NCBI RefSeq assembly: GCF_014855515.1
Contig: NZ_JACYFK010000001.1
Coordinates: forward strand, 1,302,001 to 1,366,000
Length of the DNA stretch: 64,000 nucleotides
From: Euzebyella marina
GTDB taxonomy: Bacteria; Bacteroidota; Bacteroidia; Flavobacteriales; Flavobacteriaceae
Direction of reading: 5' to 3'
Shown: piece after piece, positions 8,381 through 16,383 of the stretch
How positions within the stretch are numbered: the stretch's first letter is position 1
Layout: each line of letters starts with the position of its first letter
The notes under the pieces: generated by a model
Database searches by the model: none
What the model saw: the letters and a program-made list of their open reading frames with translations, nothing else
Told to the model about the DNA's origin: nothing
Made by a program: the position numbers and the translations under genes

Positions 8381-9682
8381 ATGGATAATGATTTTGATTT
8401 AGGTACGATGATATCCGAAGGTATTTCCGAAAGGGATAAAAAGCACATCTGGCATCCTCTCACACAGCATAAATTACACCCTACGATGTTGGGTATAAAG
8501 AAGGCCAAAGGGGCTCTTCTTTACGACGAGTCGGGAAAGGAATATATTGATGGCATCGCTTCATGGTATACTTGTATGTACGGTCACTGCAATGATTATA
8601 TACTTGACAAGGTGCATCAACAAATGCAAAAACTGGATCAAGTGGTCTTTAGTGGATTTACCCACGAACCTGCAGTGCGCCTTTCAGAAGAGCTTATAGA
8701 TATTTTACCTGGTAATCAGCAAAAGCTATTCTTTTCGGATAATGGCTCTACAGCCACTGAAATCGGGATAAAGATGGCTTTGCAATATCACTTTAATAGA
8801 GGTGAGAAGCGTCCTGTTCTGGTAGCTTTTGAAGAAGGTTTTCATGGTGACACTTTTGGGGCCATGTCCGTTTCTGGTTTATCTGTGTACAATGGTCCGT
8901 TTGAAGATTTTTTTATAAGTGTGGAGCGGTTACCGGTGCCCAACGAAAAAAACATCGAGCATCTATTAAAATTTCTGGAGACTAGATTAGCAAAGGGCGA
9001 TATAGCTGGTTTTATATACGAGCCTTTGGTGCAAGGGGCCGCTGCCATGAAAATGCACGATGCCAAGCACCTTGATAGGATACTAGGTTTATTGAAAAAG
9101 AATGGGGTTTTGGCTATTGCCGATGAAGTGATGACGGGTTTCGGCAAAACAGGCTCTTTTTTTGCTTCAGACCGCATGCTTAACAAACCGGATATTATCT
9201 GCATGTCGAAAGCGTTGACAGCGGGTTTAATGCCCATGGCTGTCACAAGTTGTACCCAAGACGTGTATGATGCTTTTTATAGTGATGATATCGGTAAAGG
9301 GCTGTTTCATGGGCATACTTATACAGCCAATCCATTGGCGTGTACAGCAGCTTTGGCAGGAATAGAGTTGTTGAAATCGAATGAGATACAAGAGAGTATT
9401 CATCGGATTACGGAAGCCCATAAAAGTTTTGATAAAGAGATAAAAAACCATTCAAAAGTAGCTTCGACTCGTCAATGCGGAATTATTTATGCACTTGATC
9501 TCGATGTAAAAATGGAACGCTACGGAAATCTAAGGGATCAACTTTTCAAACATTTTATGGATAATGGTGTGTTTTTACGACCATTGGGCAGTACCATTTA
9601 TATTTCTGCCCCCTTTACCATTTCAGACAAACAACTTCATAAGATTTACGACACTATTAAATCGGCCCTAGAGGCACTTTAA
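8381..9682 (+). CDS. bioA: Adenosylmethionine-8-amino-7-oxononanoate aminotransferase
   Basis: BioA transfers an amino group, normally from S-adenosylmethionine, to 8-amino-7-oxononanoate. Marks of the class III aminotransferase family are HIWHPLTQH near residue 22, GIASWYTCMYGHC near residue 57, the SGSTA-like DNGSTATEIG, the DEVMTGFGKTG motif near residue 247, and the PLP lysine in CMSKALTAGLMP at about residue 277. The WHPLTQ segment with SWYT separates BioA from ornithine or GABA aminotransferases. The ATG at 8381 is the longest start; an ATG at 8408 is also possible and would remove nine poorly conserved residues. The downstream ketoacyl synthase starts 11 nt after the stop. Confidence 0.9.
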   Translation: MDNDFDLGTMISEGISERDKKHIWHPLTQHKLHPTMLGIKKAKGALLYDESGKEYIDGIASWYTCMYGHCNDYILDKVHQQMQKLDQVVFSGFTHEPAVRLSEELIDILPGNQQKLFFSDNGSTATEIGIKMALQYHFNRGEKRPVLVAFEEGFHGDTFGAMSVSGLSVYNGPFEDFFISVERLPVPNEKNIEHLLKFLETRLAKGDIAGFIYEPLVQGAAAMKMHDAKHLDRILGLLKKNGVLAIADEVMTGFGKTGSFFASDRMLNKPDIICMSKALTAGLMPMAVTSCTQDVYDAFYSDDIGKGLFHGHTYTANPLACTAALAGIELLKSNEIQESIHRITEAHKSFDKEIKNHSKVASTRQCGIIYALDLDVKMERYGNLRDQLFKHFMDNGVFLRPLGSTIYISAPFTISDKQLHKIYDTIKSALEAL

Positions 9683-9693
9683 TCATTATTTTA

Positions 9694-10860
9694 GTGAAAG
9701 AACCAATCTCTATCACCGCGGTTTCTTCAATTTCTCCATTGGGCAGTAGCCAAGAAGAAATATGGCAAGCATACCTTTCGCCCGACCATTATTTATCTAA
9801 AAGAAAGTTCAATGAAAGATGGGAGTGGGTTTCAGCTATTTCTGAAGAAAACCAAAGAGGCATTGAAAAGGTTCGTCATTCCGACCCAAAATATAAGAAT
9901 CTTGACAAAACCGTGCTTTATGCTTTGTTTGCATCTAGAAATGCCGTTGCCGATGCAGGATGGACCATAAACGACGACTTCGGAATAAATATCGGATCAT
10001 CGCGCGGGGCTACCGAACTTTTTGAAACCTATCACGAAGAATTTTTGGCGCAGGGTAAAAGTTCCACATTATCCTCACCGACCACTACATTAGGAAATAT
10101 TTCATCTTGGTTGGCACATGACCTAAAAACACATGGCCCAGAAATTTCGCATTCCATTACTTGTTCCACAGGTTTGCATGCCGTTCTTAACGGTGTAGCT
10201 TGGCTGCAAAGCGGTATGGCCGATAAGTTTTTGGTAGGTGGTAGTGAGGCACCATTGACACCTTTTACCATTTCTCAAATGAAAGCGCTAAAGGTTTATT
10301 CTAGAATAGGGTTGGATGAGGAGGTTGCCTTTCCTTGCTTGGCATTGGATATGCATAAGACCCAAAACACGATGGTGCTTGGTGAAGGAGCTTCGGTAGC
10401 ATGTCTAGAGGTTGGGCAAAAGAAAAATGCCATGGCCTTGATTTCCGGAGTGGGTTACGCTACCGAACCGTTAAAACATAATATTTCTATTTCTACGGAT
10501 GCACTTTGCTTTCAGCGTTCGATGAAAATGGCCTTGGGGGGTATTTCACCCGATGAGGTAGACGTAGTGGTGATGCATGCGCCCGGTACGATAAAGGGCG
10601 ATTCTTCTGAACTATTGGCAATAGAGAAGGTATTTGGAAATAAGATTCCGCTGATGACTTCCAATAAATGGAAATTGGGGCATACGTTTGCCAGTTCGGG
10701 GCTTTTAAGTATGGAGTTGGCTGTATTGATGCTTCAAAAACAAAAATTTATATCAACTCCCTTCAAAAACAACACTGATTTAAAGGAAATAAAGAAGGTT
10801 CTGGTAAATGCCGTTGGTTTCGGAGGTAATGCTGTCAGCGTTTTGTTGACCTTGCCATAG
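9694..10860 (+). CDS. Beta-ketoacyl-ACP synthase-like enzyme within the biotin operon
   Basis: This 388-residue protein has the KAS I/II thiolase fold: the nucleophile in TCSTGLHA (Cys157), the first histidine in MHAPGTIKGD (His295) and the second in GHTFASSG (His330), so the Cys-His-His triad is complete. The sequence is shorter than FabF (about 412 residues) and its TCSTGLHA and MHAPGT motifs diverge from the FabF forms, suggesting a specialised role. It begins at a GTG 11 nt after bioA and is followed by bioB. No bioC, bioH, bioG, bioI or bioW lies nearby. I infer it may help build the pimeloyl chain, but the substrate is unknown. Confidence 0.85.
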   Translation: MKEPISITAVSSISPLGSSQEEIWQAYLSPDHYLSKRKFNERWEWVSAISEENQRGIEKVRHSDPKYKNLDKTVLYALFASRNAVADAGWTINDDFGINIGSSRGATELFETYHEEFLAQGKSSTLSSPTTTLGNISSWLAHDLKTHGPEISHSITCSTGLHAVLNGVAWLQSGMADKFLVGGSEAPLTPFTISQMKALKVYSRIGLDEEVAFPCLALDMHKTQNTMVLGEGASVACLEVGQKKNAMALISGVGYATEPLKHNISISTDALCFQRSMKMALGGISPDEVDVVVMHAPGTIKGDSSELLAIEKVFGNKIPLMTSNKWKLGHTFASSGLLSMELAVLMLQKQKFISTPFKNNTDLKEIKKVLVNAVGFGGNAVSVLLTLP

Positions 10861-10880
10861 AACAACATTTGAAAGGCATT

Positions 10881-10913
10881 TTTGTAATTTCAATTTTTTA
10901 AAGGTTATTTTTG
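10881..10913 (+). promoter_or_regulatory. Predicted Bacteroidota-type promoter for bioB
   Basis: A TTTG at 10881-10884 and a TATTTTTG at 10906-10913 are separated by 21 nt, close to the -33/-7 arrangement known for Bacteroidota. The -7 box lies 14 nt ahead of the ATG at 10928, so bioB may have its own promoter with a very short leader in addition to read-through from the upstream genes. Confidence 0.45.
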
Positions 10914-10927
10914 ACCCAGATTTAGAT

Positions 10928-12028
10928 ATGAGTATGAGCGAACAAAAGCACGATTGGACCAAGCAGGAAATTCTAGAAATTTATAATAAGCCCCTAATGG
11001 AACTGCTTTATGAAGCAGCCACCGTTCATAGAAAGTTTCATGACCCCAATACGGTTCAAGTGTCTACGCTATTGTCTATAAAGACTGGCGGATGCCCTGA
11101 AGACTGTGGTTATTGCCCGCAAGCGGCGCGCTACCACACAGATATTGAAGGTAACGACCTAATGCAGGTTTCTCACGTAAAGGCACAAGCTTTACGTGCC
11201 AAAGCTTCCGGTAGCTCTCGTGTATGTATGGGTGCTGCTTGGCGTAATGTTAAAGATGGGCCGGAGTTCGATCAGGTTTTAGAAATGGTTCGCACCATTA
11301 ATAAATTGGATATGGAGGTTTGCTGTACATTGGGCATGTTGACCGAAAATCAGGCACAGCGTTTGGCAGAGGCAGGTCTTTACGCTTACAACCATAATTT
11401 AGACACTTCTGAAGATTATTATAAAGATGTTATTTCTACAAGGGCATTTGAAGACCGATTAGATACCATTGATAATGTTCGCAAGAGTAATGTAACCGTT
11501 TGTAGTGGCGGTATAATTGGTATGGGCGAGGCTATCGAAGACCGTGCAGGTATGCTCGTGGCTTTGGCCACCCTTAATCCTCAGCCTGAGTCGGTACCGA
11601 TCAATGCATTGGTAGCGGTCGAAGGTACACCAATGGAAGATATGGAGCCTATTTCTATTTGGGAAATGGTTCGTATGGTCGCTACTACCCGAATAGTTAT
11701 GCCCGAAACACAAGTACGGCTTTCTGCTGGCCGTACGCAAATGAGTAGAGAGGGGCAGGCCATGTGTTTCTTTGCCGGAGCCAATTCTATATTTGCAGGC
11801 GATAAATTATTGACGACTCCCAACCCCGATGTGAATGAAGATATGGAAATGTTCAAGCTTCTCGGTTTGAATCCGCAAAAGCCATTTACAAAAGTGTCAC
11901 AACCAAAAACGGTAGAAGCTTCAGAGTCGCAATTCAAAGATTTGGGCGAGAAGCCAAAGTGGACGAGGCCCGGGCATTCCATCGCTAGAAACGAAGAGGC
12001 AAAAGCAAAGTCTAAGCTCGTCGAATAG
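10928..12028 (+). CDS. bioB: Biotin synthase (radical SAM)
   Basis: BioB inserts sulfur into dethiobiotin to give biotin. The radical-SAM cluster motif CPEDCGYC occurs near residue 56, followed by QAARYHT, and the downstream SGSSRVCMGAAWRN and YNHNLDTSEDYY segments are BioB signatures. Cysteines of the second [2Fe-2S] site are visible (RVCMG, EVCCTLG, VTVCSGG). At 366 residues it carries a basic, low-complexity C-terminal tail of about 20-30 residues beyond the barrel. Two starts, ATG at 10928 and 10934, are equally plausible. It is the last gene of the biotin set, with a 78-nt gap before the cupin gene. Confidence 0.95.
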   Translation: MSMSEQKHDWTKQEILEIYNKPLMELLYEAATVHRKFHDPNTVQVSTLLSIKTGGCPEDCGYCPQAARYHTDIEGNDLMQVSHVKAQALRAKASGSSRVCMGAAWRNVKDGPEFDQVLEMVRTINKLDMEVCCTLGMLTENQAQRLAEAGLYAYNHNLDTSEDYYKDVISTRAFEDRLDTIDNVRKSNVTVCSGGIIGMGEAIEDRAGMLVALATLNPQPESVPINALVAVEGTPMEDMEPISIWEMVRMVATTRIVMPETQVRLSAGRTQMSREGQAMCFFAGANSIFAGDKLLTTPNPDVNEDMEMFKLLGLNPQKPFTKVSQPKTVEASESQFKDLGEKPKWTRPGHSIARNEEAKAKSKLVE

Positions 12029-12106
12029 GCCAATATTAGTTTTGTTTTAAGAAAATCTTTACAAAAGGTTAATTAAATTTGGTCTTTAAATTCAACCTAT
12101 ATAGTA

Positions 12107-12967
12107 TTGAAATTAGAAGCTATTCCACGGGTAAGTTCCATTACTAAGGAAGATTTCTTAGAGCACTATTTCAAGCCACAGAAGCCAGTAGTTATTGAAA
12201 GTGCAGTTGGGCATTGGCCGGCCATTAAAAAATGGAACTTGGCCTATATGCAACAGGTTGCCGGTGAGAAGACCGTACCCTTGTACGATGATAGGCCCGT
12301 TAATCATGAAGATGGGTTTAATGAGCCCCACGCCGAAATGAAAATGGCGGAATATATCGATTTGCTCAAAAGGGAACCCACCAAATACCGAATCTTTCTT
12401 TGGAATATTTTAAAGGAAGTGCCCCTACTTCAAAAAGATTATGACTTTCCTGATTTCGGGTTAAGACTGCAGAAAAGATTACCCATGTTGTTTTTTGGTG
12501 GGCGCGATTCGTACACTTTCATGCACTATGATATCGATATGGCAAATATTTTTCATTTTCATTTCGATGGAAAAAAAGATGTTATACTATTTCCGCAATC
12601 GGAAACCAAATACTTGTACAAGGTTCCACACTCGTTGATTACTCATGAAAGCATCGATTTCTCGGCCCCGGATTATAAAAAATGGCCGGCTCTAGAAAAG
12701 GTCTTGGGTTATAGAACCGAGCTTCAGCATGGTGAGGTGCTGTATATGCCCGAAGGTTACTGGCACTATATGAAATATATAACTCCAGGATTTTCAATGA
12801 GTCTAAGGTCGTGGCCAAAAAACCCGAAGAATTTCGTGCATGCCATCTATAATATTTTGGTTATGCGTAGTTTTGATGTGGCCATGCGCCGGCTTAAGGG
12901 CCAAAAATGGATAGATTATAAAAACAGTCAGGCAATCGAACGCACTAAGCGGGCGGTATTGGTTTGA
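12107..12967 (+). CDS. Cupin-like/JmjC-fold oxygenase-type protein
   Basis: This 286-residue protein resembles the cupin_8/JmjC family of 2-oxoglutarate and Fe(II) dioxygenases. The N-terminal PVVIESAVGHWPAIKKW is the usual entry segment of that family. A metal triad is visible as H-x-D in FMHYDIDMAN (near residue 142) and a distal histidine in EGYWHYM (near residue 219). Bacterial relatives hydroxylate protein or other substrates, but the substrate here is unknown. The start is a TTG at 12107, chosen because no ATG or GTG gives a complete N-terminal motif. It lies 78 nt downstream of bioB on the same strand and may be read through from it; a functional link is not evident. Confidence 0.75.
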   Translation: MKLEAIPRVSSITKEDFLEHYFKPQKPVVIESAVGHWPAIKKWNLAYMQQVAGEKTVPLYDDRPVNHEDGFNEPHAEMKMAEYIDLLKREPTKYRIFLWNILKEVPLLQKDYDFPDFGLRLQKRLPMLFFGGRDSYTFMHYDIDMANIFHFHFDGKKDVILFPQSETKYLYKVPHSLITHESIDFSAPDYKKWPALEKVLGYRTELQHGEVLYMPEGYWHYMKYITPGFSMSLRSWPKNPKNFVHAIYNILVMRSFDVAMRRLKGQKWIDYKNSQAIERTKRAVLV

Positions 12968-12983
12968 TCTTGAATAAATTGAT

Positions 12984-13484
12984 ATGAAAAAATACCTATT
13001 ACCCTTTTTAACAATATTTGTATTTACCAATTTTATGTATTCTCAAGCCTACGAAGGTAGGGGTGACCAAAAGTTTCAGGTGGGCGCCAATTTTCAAGAG
13101 AACGGTACCGGAATAACTGCTTCGTACGATTATGGTCTAGGAGAAAATATTTCGGTTGGGGCCGTTTCTACATACCTTTTGGGTATAGCAAGCGGAATTG
13201 ATGATGATACCAGAGAGCGATTCGACGCAAAGGTTCGCTTTAGCGCACATTTAGGGCCCATTATTGACGTATCGCCAGCTTTTGATATATATCCGGGATT
13301 GGATTTAGGACTTAAGAATTTCGGCTTTCATACAGGAGCGCGTTATTTCTTTTCTGAAGGGCTAGGTGTTTACACCGAATTCGGTTTTCCAATTGCTAAA
13401 TATCAGACAGAAGACCTAACGCTCTCCGATAAGTTTCACAATCAGTTCAATGTAAATATTGGGGTGTCCTTTAACTTTCTTTAA
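12984..13484 (+). CDS. Small predicted outer-membrane barrel protein
   Basis: A signal peptide (residues 1-20, ending MYSQ) precedes about 145 residues of alternating polar and hydrophobic segments: QVGANFQENGTGITASYDYG, ISVGAVSTYLLG, FDAKVRFSAHLG, FHTGARYFFSEG and a C-terminal NVNIGVSFNFL. This pattern and the terminal aromatic-leucine strand point to an eight-stranded outer-membrane barrel of the kind common in flavobacteria. It begins 16 nt after the cupin gene and converges with recX. No specific function can be given. Confidence 0.65.
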   Translation: MKKYLLPFLTIFVFTNFMYSQAYEGRGDQKFQVGANFQENGTGITASYDYGLGENISVGAVSTYLLGIASGIDDDTRERFDAKVRFSAHLGPIIDVSPAFDIYPGLDLGLKNFGFHTGARYFFSEGLGVYTEFGFPIAKYQTEDLTLSDKFHNQFNVNIGVSFNFL

Positions 13485-13503
13485 TAGGTTTTGGACAAAT
13501 TTT

Positions 13504-13971
13504 CTAAGGAATTAATTCCTTGATTTTTTCGTAAACCAGATGAGATTCCCATCCTCTGTATAAGAGATAGTCGGCCAGTTTTTTCCTTTTCTTCTGAGGG
13601 TTCTTTTCGGTAATCTGAGATAGGCGCTTTTGGGCCAAATTGTCAAGGGTTTTATAATATGCCCTATCTTCAATTTCACTAAGGGCTGTATTGATGTTAT
13701 AAGTAGAAATATTTCGAATTTTAAGTTCTCTTACAATTCGTTTTCTGCCCCAGTTTTTAATATTGAACTTACCTCTGGCAAAGCTTTGGGCAAAGCGTTC
13801 TTCGTTCAGATAATTTCCCTCTATTAAATGAACTACGATTTTGTCGATAGCTTGCGGAATCATGCGCATAGACCTCAATTTTTCAACGACCTCTTTATGG
13901 CAGCGCTCTTGATAGGCACAGTATTTTTCCATCTTGGTAGTAGCTTCTTGAAGGGTGTAGGCCTTGTTCAT
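13504..13971 (-). CDS. recX: Regulatory protein RecX
   Basis: RecX binds RecA filaments and damps recombinase activity. The 155-residue length and the three repeated helical units of the family are visible: CAYQERCHKEVVEKLRSM, EGNYLNEERFAQSFARGKFN near residue 68, and GRKRIVRELKIRNIS near residue 93. The YLNEERFA and WGRKRI segments are the typical RecX signatures. The gene is convergent with the barrel gene at 12984 and is not linked to recA here, which is normal for this phylum. Confidence 0.88.
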   Translation of the reverse strand: MNKAYTLQEATTKMEKYCAYQERCHKEVVEKLRSMRMIPQAIDKIVVHLIEGNYLNEERFAQSFARGKFNIKNWGRKRIVRELKIRNISTYNINTALSEIEDRAYYKTLDNLAQKRLSQITEKNPQKKRKKLADYLLYRGWESHLVYEKIKELIP

Positions 13972-14025
13972 GTTTGATAAGGTTTGGGCAATTTATGGCT
14001 AAGCTAGATAATATTGGAGTATAAA

Positions 14026-14058
14026 AAAAGCGGCTTCCGTTGAACGAAAGCCGCTTTT
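14026..14058 (-). terminator. Rho-independent terminator after RNase G gene
   Basis: An 11-bp stem AAGCGGCTT-type arm (14026-14036 pairing with 14048-14058), extended by three inner pairs, is followed on the minus strand by a run of T. It lies 9 nt past the stop of the RNase G gene. Confidence 0.85.
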
Positions 14059-14066
14059 ATAAGTCT

Positions 14067-15614
14067 TTAATAAATGGTTTTACCGTCTTTATCCTTAAAA
14101 CGGTATTCGAGATACGTGTACGCATCTCTAGGTTGTATTTTAATCCATTTTTTATGTTCCAAAAACCACTTGGATCTAATGGATGGAAAACCTTTCATCA
14201 AATAGGCTGCGATAAACGGGTGTATGTTTAGCGTTATTCCGTTATCTTTTTTGGGCCCTTTGAGTAACCGCTCTAAATCGGCATTTATTTTGTCGATTAA
14301 AACGATAGGCGCTTCAATCTCTTTACCGGTGCCGTTTGGGTTTTCTTCGGTTGTTTTGATATTCATTTCGGGTCTTACCCGTTGTCTAGTTATCTGAACC
14401 AGTCCGAATTTGCTCGGAGGAAGTATCTTGTGCTTCGCCCGATCATCTTTCATTTCGTCCCTTAGATGGTCATAAAGTTTTCTTCGATTGGGGGCTTTTA
14501 CCATATCTATAAAATCGACTACGATAATACCGCCCATATCTCTTAGACGCAACTGTCTGGCAATTTCTGAAGCAGCGAGGAGGTTGACCTCCAAGGCCGT
14601 TTCTTCTTGGTTCTTTGCCTTGTTAGAACGATTGCCGCTATTGACGTCGATAACATGAAGCGCTTCAGTGTGTTCTATAATTAGATAGGCGCCTTTACTC
14701 ATGCTGGCAGTACGACCAAATGAAGTTTTGATTTGTCGTTCTATGCCAAACTTTTCAAAAATGGGAACGTTAGACTTGTATAGTTTAACTATAGAATCTT
14801 TTCCAGGAGCTATTTCTTCAACATAGTCCTGAATTTGTCCATAAAGCGTTTCATCATCAACATGAATTCCTGTAAAGGTATCGTTGAAAATATCCCTAAG
14901 TATAGAAGATGCCCTATTTAGCTCGACCAATACTTTAGAGGGAGTAGGTGCTTTATATAATTTTTTACACATCGTTGACCACTTGGCCAACAGGTTTTCT
15001 AGATCTTTGTCAAGTTCCGCTACTTTTTTGCCTTCGGCAACTGTTCTAATGATGACACCAAACCCTTTAGGCTTAATACTTTTAACTAACCTTTTCAGTC
15101 TATCTTTTTCTTCGTTGCTCGCTATTTTCTGTGATACCGAGACACGGTCTGAAAAGGGTACCATAACCAAATAACGCCCAGCAATGGAAAGTTCTGAGCT
15201 GATTCTTGGTCCTTTGGTAGAAATGGGTTCTTTTACTATTTGAACCAAAATGGACTGGTTGGCTTTGACAACATCTGTTATCACGCCATTTTTGTCAATG
15301 TCTTTTTCGAATTTAAAGTTGCCAAGGGAATAGTCCTTCAATTTTCCAGTACTCACTTGTTTGATGAACTTAAGCAATGAAGACAATTGTGGCCCTAGGT
15401 CATGGTAATGTAGAAAGGCATCTTTCTCATAACCAACATTGACGAACGCGGCGTTCAAGCCGGTAACGGGTTTCCGTATTTTGGCAAGAAATATATCGCC
15501 AACGGAAAAATTATTGTTGTCTTCCTCTTTGTGCAGTTCAGTGAGCTTACCGTCTTTTAATAAGGCAAAATCAACGGCATCGGAACTAGATCTTACGATT
15601 AATTCTCTATTCAC
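14067..15614 (-). CDS. rng: Ribonuclease E/G family protein
   Basis: This 515-residue protein has an S1-like RNA-binding domain at the N-terminus (FSVGDIFLAKIRKP, NVGYEKDAFLH) and the RNase E/G catalytic centre with the two metal-binding aspartates in LHVIDVNSG and VVDFIDM. I chose the GTG at 15614 (VNRELIVRSSS) because the family begins there; an ATG at 15659 would add 15 residues. Length matches RNase G, lacking the scaffold of RNase E. The zinc-link motif CPxCxG that joins dimers in E. coli enzymes is replaced by NPNGTG. It processes rRNA and degrades mRNA. A terminator separates it from the upstream HU unit. Confidence 0.9.
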   Translation of the reverse strand: MNRELIVRSSSDAVDFALLKDGKLTELHKEEDNNNFSVGDIFLAKIRKPVTGLNAAFVNVGYEKDAFLHYHDLGPQLSSLLKFIKQVSTGKLKDYSLGNFKFEKDIDKNGVITDVVKANQSILVQIVKEPISTKGPRISSELSIAGRYLVMVPFSDRVSVSQKIASNEEKDRLKRLVKSIKPKGFGVIIRTVAEGKKVAELDKDLENLLAKWSTMCKKLYKAPTPSKVLVELNRASSILRDIFNDTFTGIHVDDETLYGQIQDYVEEIAPGKDSIVKLYKSNVPIFEKFGIERQIKTSFGRTASMSKGAYLIIEHTEALHVIDVNSGNRSNKAKNQEETALEVNLLAASEIARQLRLRDMGGIIVVDFIDMVKAPNRRKLYDHLRDEMKDDRAKHKILPPSKFGLVQITRQRVRPEMNIKTTEENPNGTGKEIEAPIVLIDKINADLERLLKGPKKDNGITLNIHPFIAAYLMKGFPSIRSKWFLEHKKWIKIQPRDAYTYLEYRFKDKDGKTIY

Positions 15615-15757
15615 CTGAATGTATTTGTATCCCGAAATGTGTCGGGATCGATTAAACAATGGTTGAAACGGATAGTAAATTACCGATCCGCCGAAATTTC
15701 TATTTGAATTTCTATGTCAATGAACGTAGGGGAAGAAAAAACAAAAGGGTTCAGCAT

Positions 15758-15786
15758 AAAAAGGGCTGAAAATCTCAGCCCTTTTT
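15758..15786 (-). terminator. Rho-independent terminator after the small basic ORF
   Basis: A perfect 12-bp stem AAAAAGGGCTGA (15758-15769) pairs with 15775-15786 around a 5-nt loop and reads into T residues on the minus strand. It ends the HU and 29-residue-ORF transcript 17 nt after its stop. Confidence 0.88.
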
Positions 15787-15802
15787 ATTTAGCCCTTACG
15801 GT

Positions 15803-15892
15803 CTATTTTTTCTTGTGTCGGTTGGCTCTCCTGCGTTTCTTACGCTTGTGGGTAGCCACCTTATGTCTTTTTCTTTTCTTACCACTCGGCAT
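15803..15892 (-). CDS. 29-residue highly basic protein, possible small ribosomal protein
   Basis: A short open frame from ATG 15892 to TAG 15803 encodes MPSGKKRKRHKVATHKRKKR and nine more residues; 17 of 29 residues are lysine or arginine, with four histidines. It follows the HU gene by 23 nt and is closed by a strong terminator, so it is well placed to be a real gene. Composition resembles very small ribosomal proteins such as bTHX, bL34 or bL36, though the sequence does not match any of those. From memory, a novel ribosomal protein (bL38) was found in the Flavobacterium johnsoniae ribosome; I cannot compare sequences. Binding to rRNA or DNA is inference from charge only. Confidence 0.65.
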   Translation of the reverse strand: MPSGKKRKRHKVATHKRKKRRRANRHKKK

Positions 15893-15915
15893 AGATTCCT
15901 ATTTAATGATTATTA

Positions 15916-16206
15916 TTATTTAACCTGTACGTTGCTTTTAACACCTTCTACAAAAACCTTAGCTGGTTTAAACGCCGGAATATTATGTGCCGGAATTTTG
16001 ATAGTGGTATTCTTGCTGATGTTTCTTCCGGTTTTTTCTGCCCTTGTCTTGATGATAAAACTACCAAAACCACGCAAGTAAACATTGTCACCACCTTCTA
16101 GGGAAGACTTCACCTCTTCCATAAAGCTCTCTACAGTCGCCTGAACATCTCCTTTTTCAATTCCCAGCTTGTCTGAGATTTTTGATACAATTTCTGCTTT
16201 CGTCAT
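15916..16206 (-). CDS. HU/IHF-family DNA-binding protein
   Basis: A 96-residue histone-like protein that bends and compacts DNA. The start ATG at 16206 gives MTKAEIVSKISDKLGIEKGD, the standard N-terminus; a frame extending back to 16266 contains unrelated residues. The GFGSFIIKTRAEKTGRN segment (residues 45-61) is the HU signature and is followed by the beta-arm region ending IPAFKPAK. It sits between mutY (divergent) and the 29-residue basic ORF. Whether it works as a homodimer HU or an IHF-like subunit cannot be decided. Confidence 0.92.
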   Translation of the reverse strand: MTKAEIVSKISDKLGIEKGDVQATVESFMEEVKSSLEGGDNVYLRGFGSFIIKTRAEKTGRNISKNTTIKIPAHNIPAFKPAKVFVEGVKSNVQVK

Positions 16207-16244
16207 TTGTCGTGTTAAATTTTCAGTATAAATTTTTTGGGATG

Positions 16245-16252
16245 CAAATATA
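16245..16252 (-). promoter_or_regulatory. Predicted -7 box (TATATTTG) for the HU gene
   Basis: On the minus strand the sequence TATATTTG at 16252-16245 matches the Bacteroidota TAnnTTTG -7 consensus, 38 nt ahead of the HU start codon. A clear -33 TTTG at the right distance is not seen. Confidence 0.45.
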
Positions 16253-16383
16253 TAAATTAAATTCATTCTTTTTCGCTAACAAACTAATTTTAAGTCGTTC
16301 AACTCTACATTTATCAATTTACCTATATAGGCTATCTGCTTTGGTTGTTAAACCTTTACTTTTGCCATCCATTTTAGAGGTAA

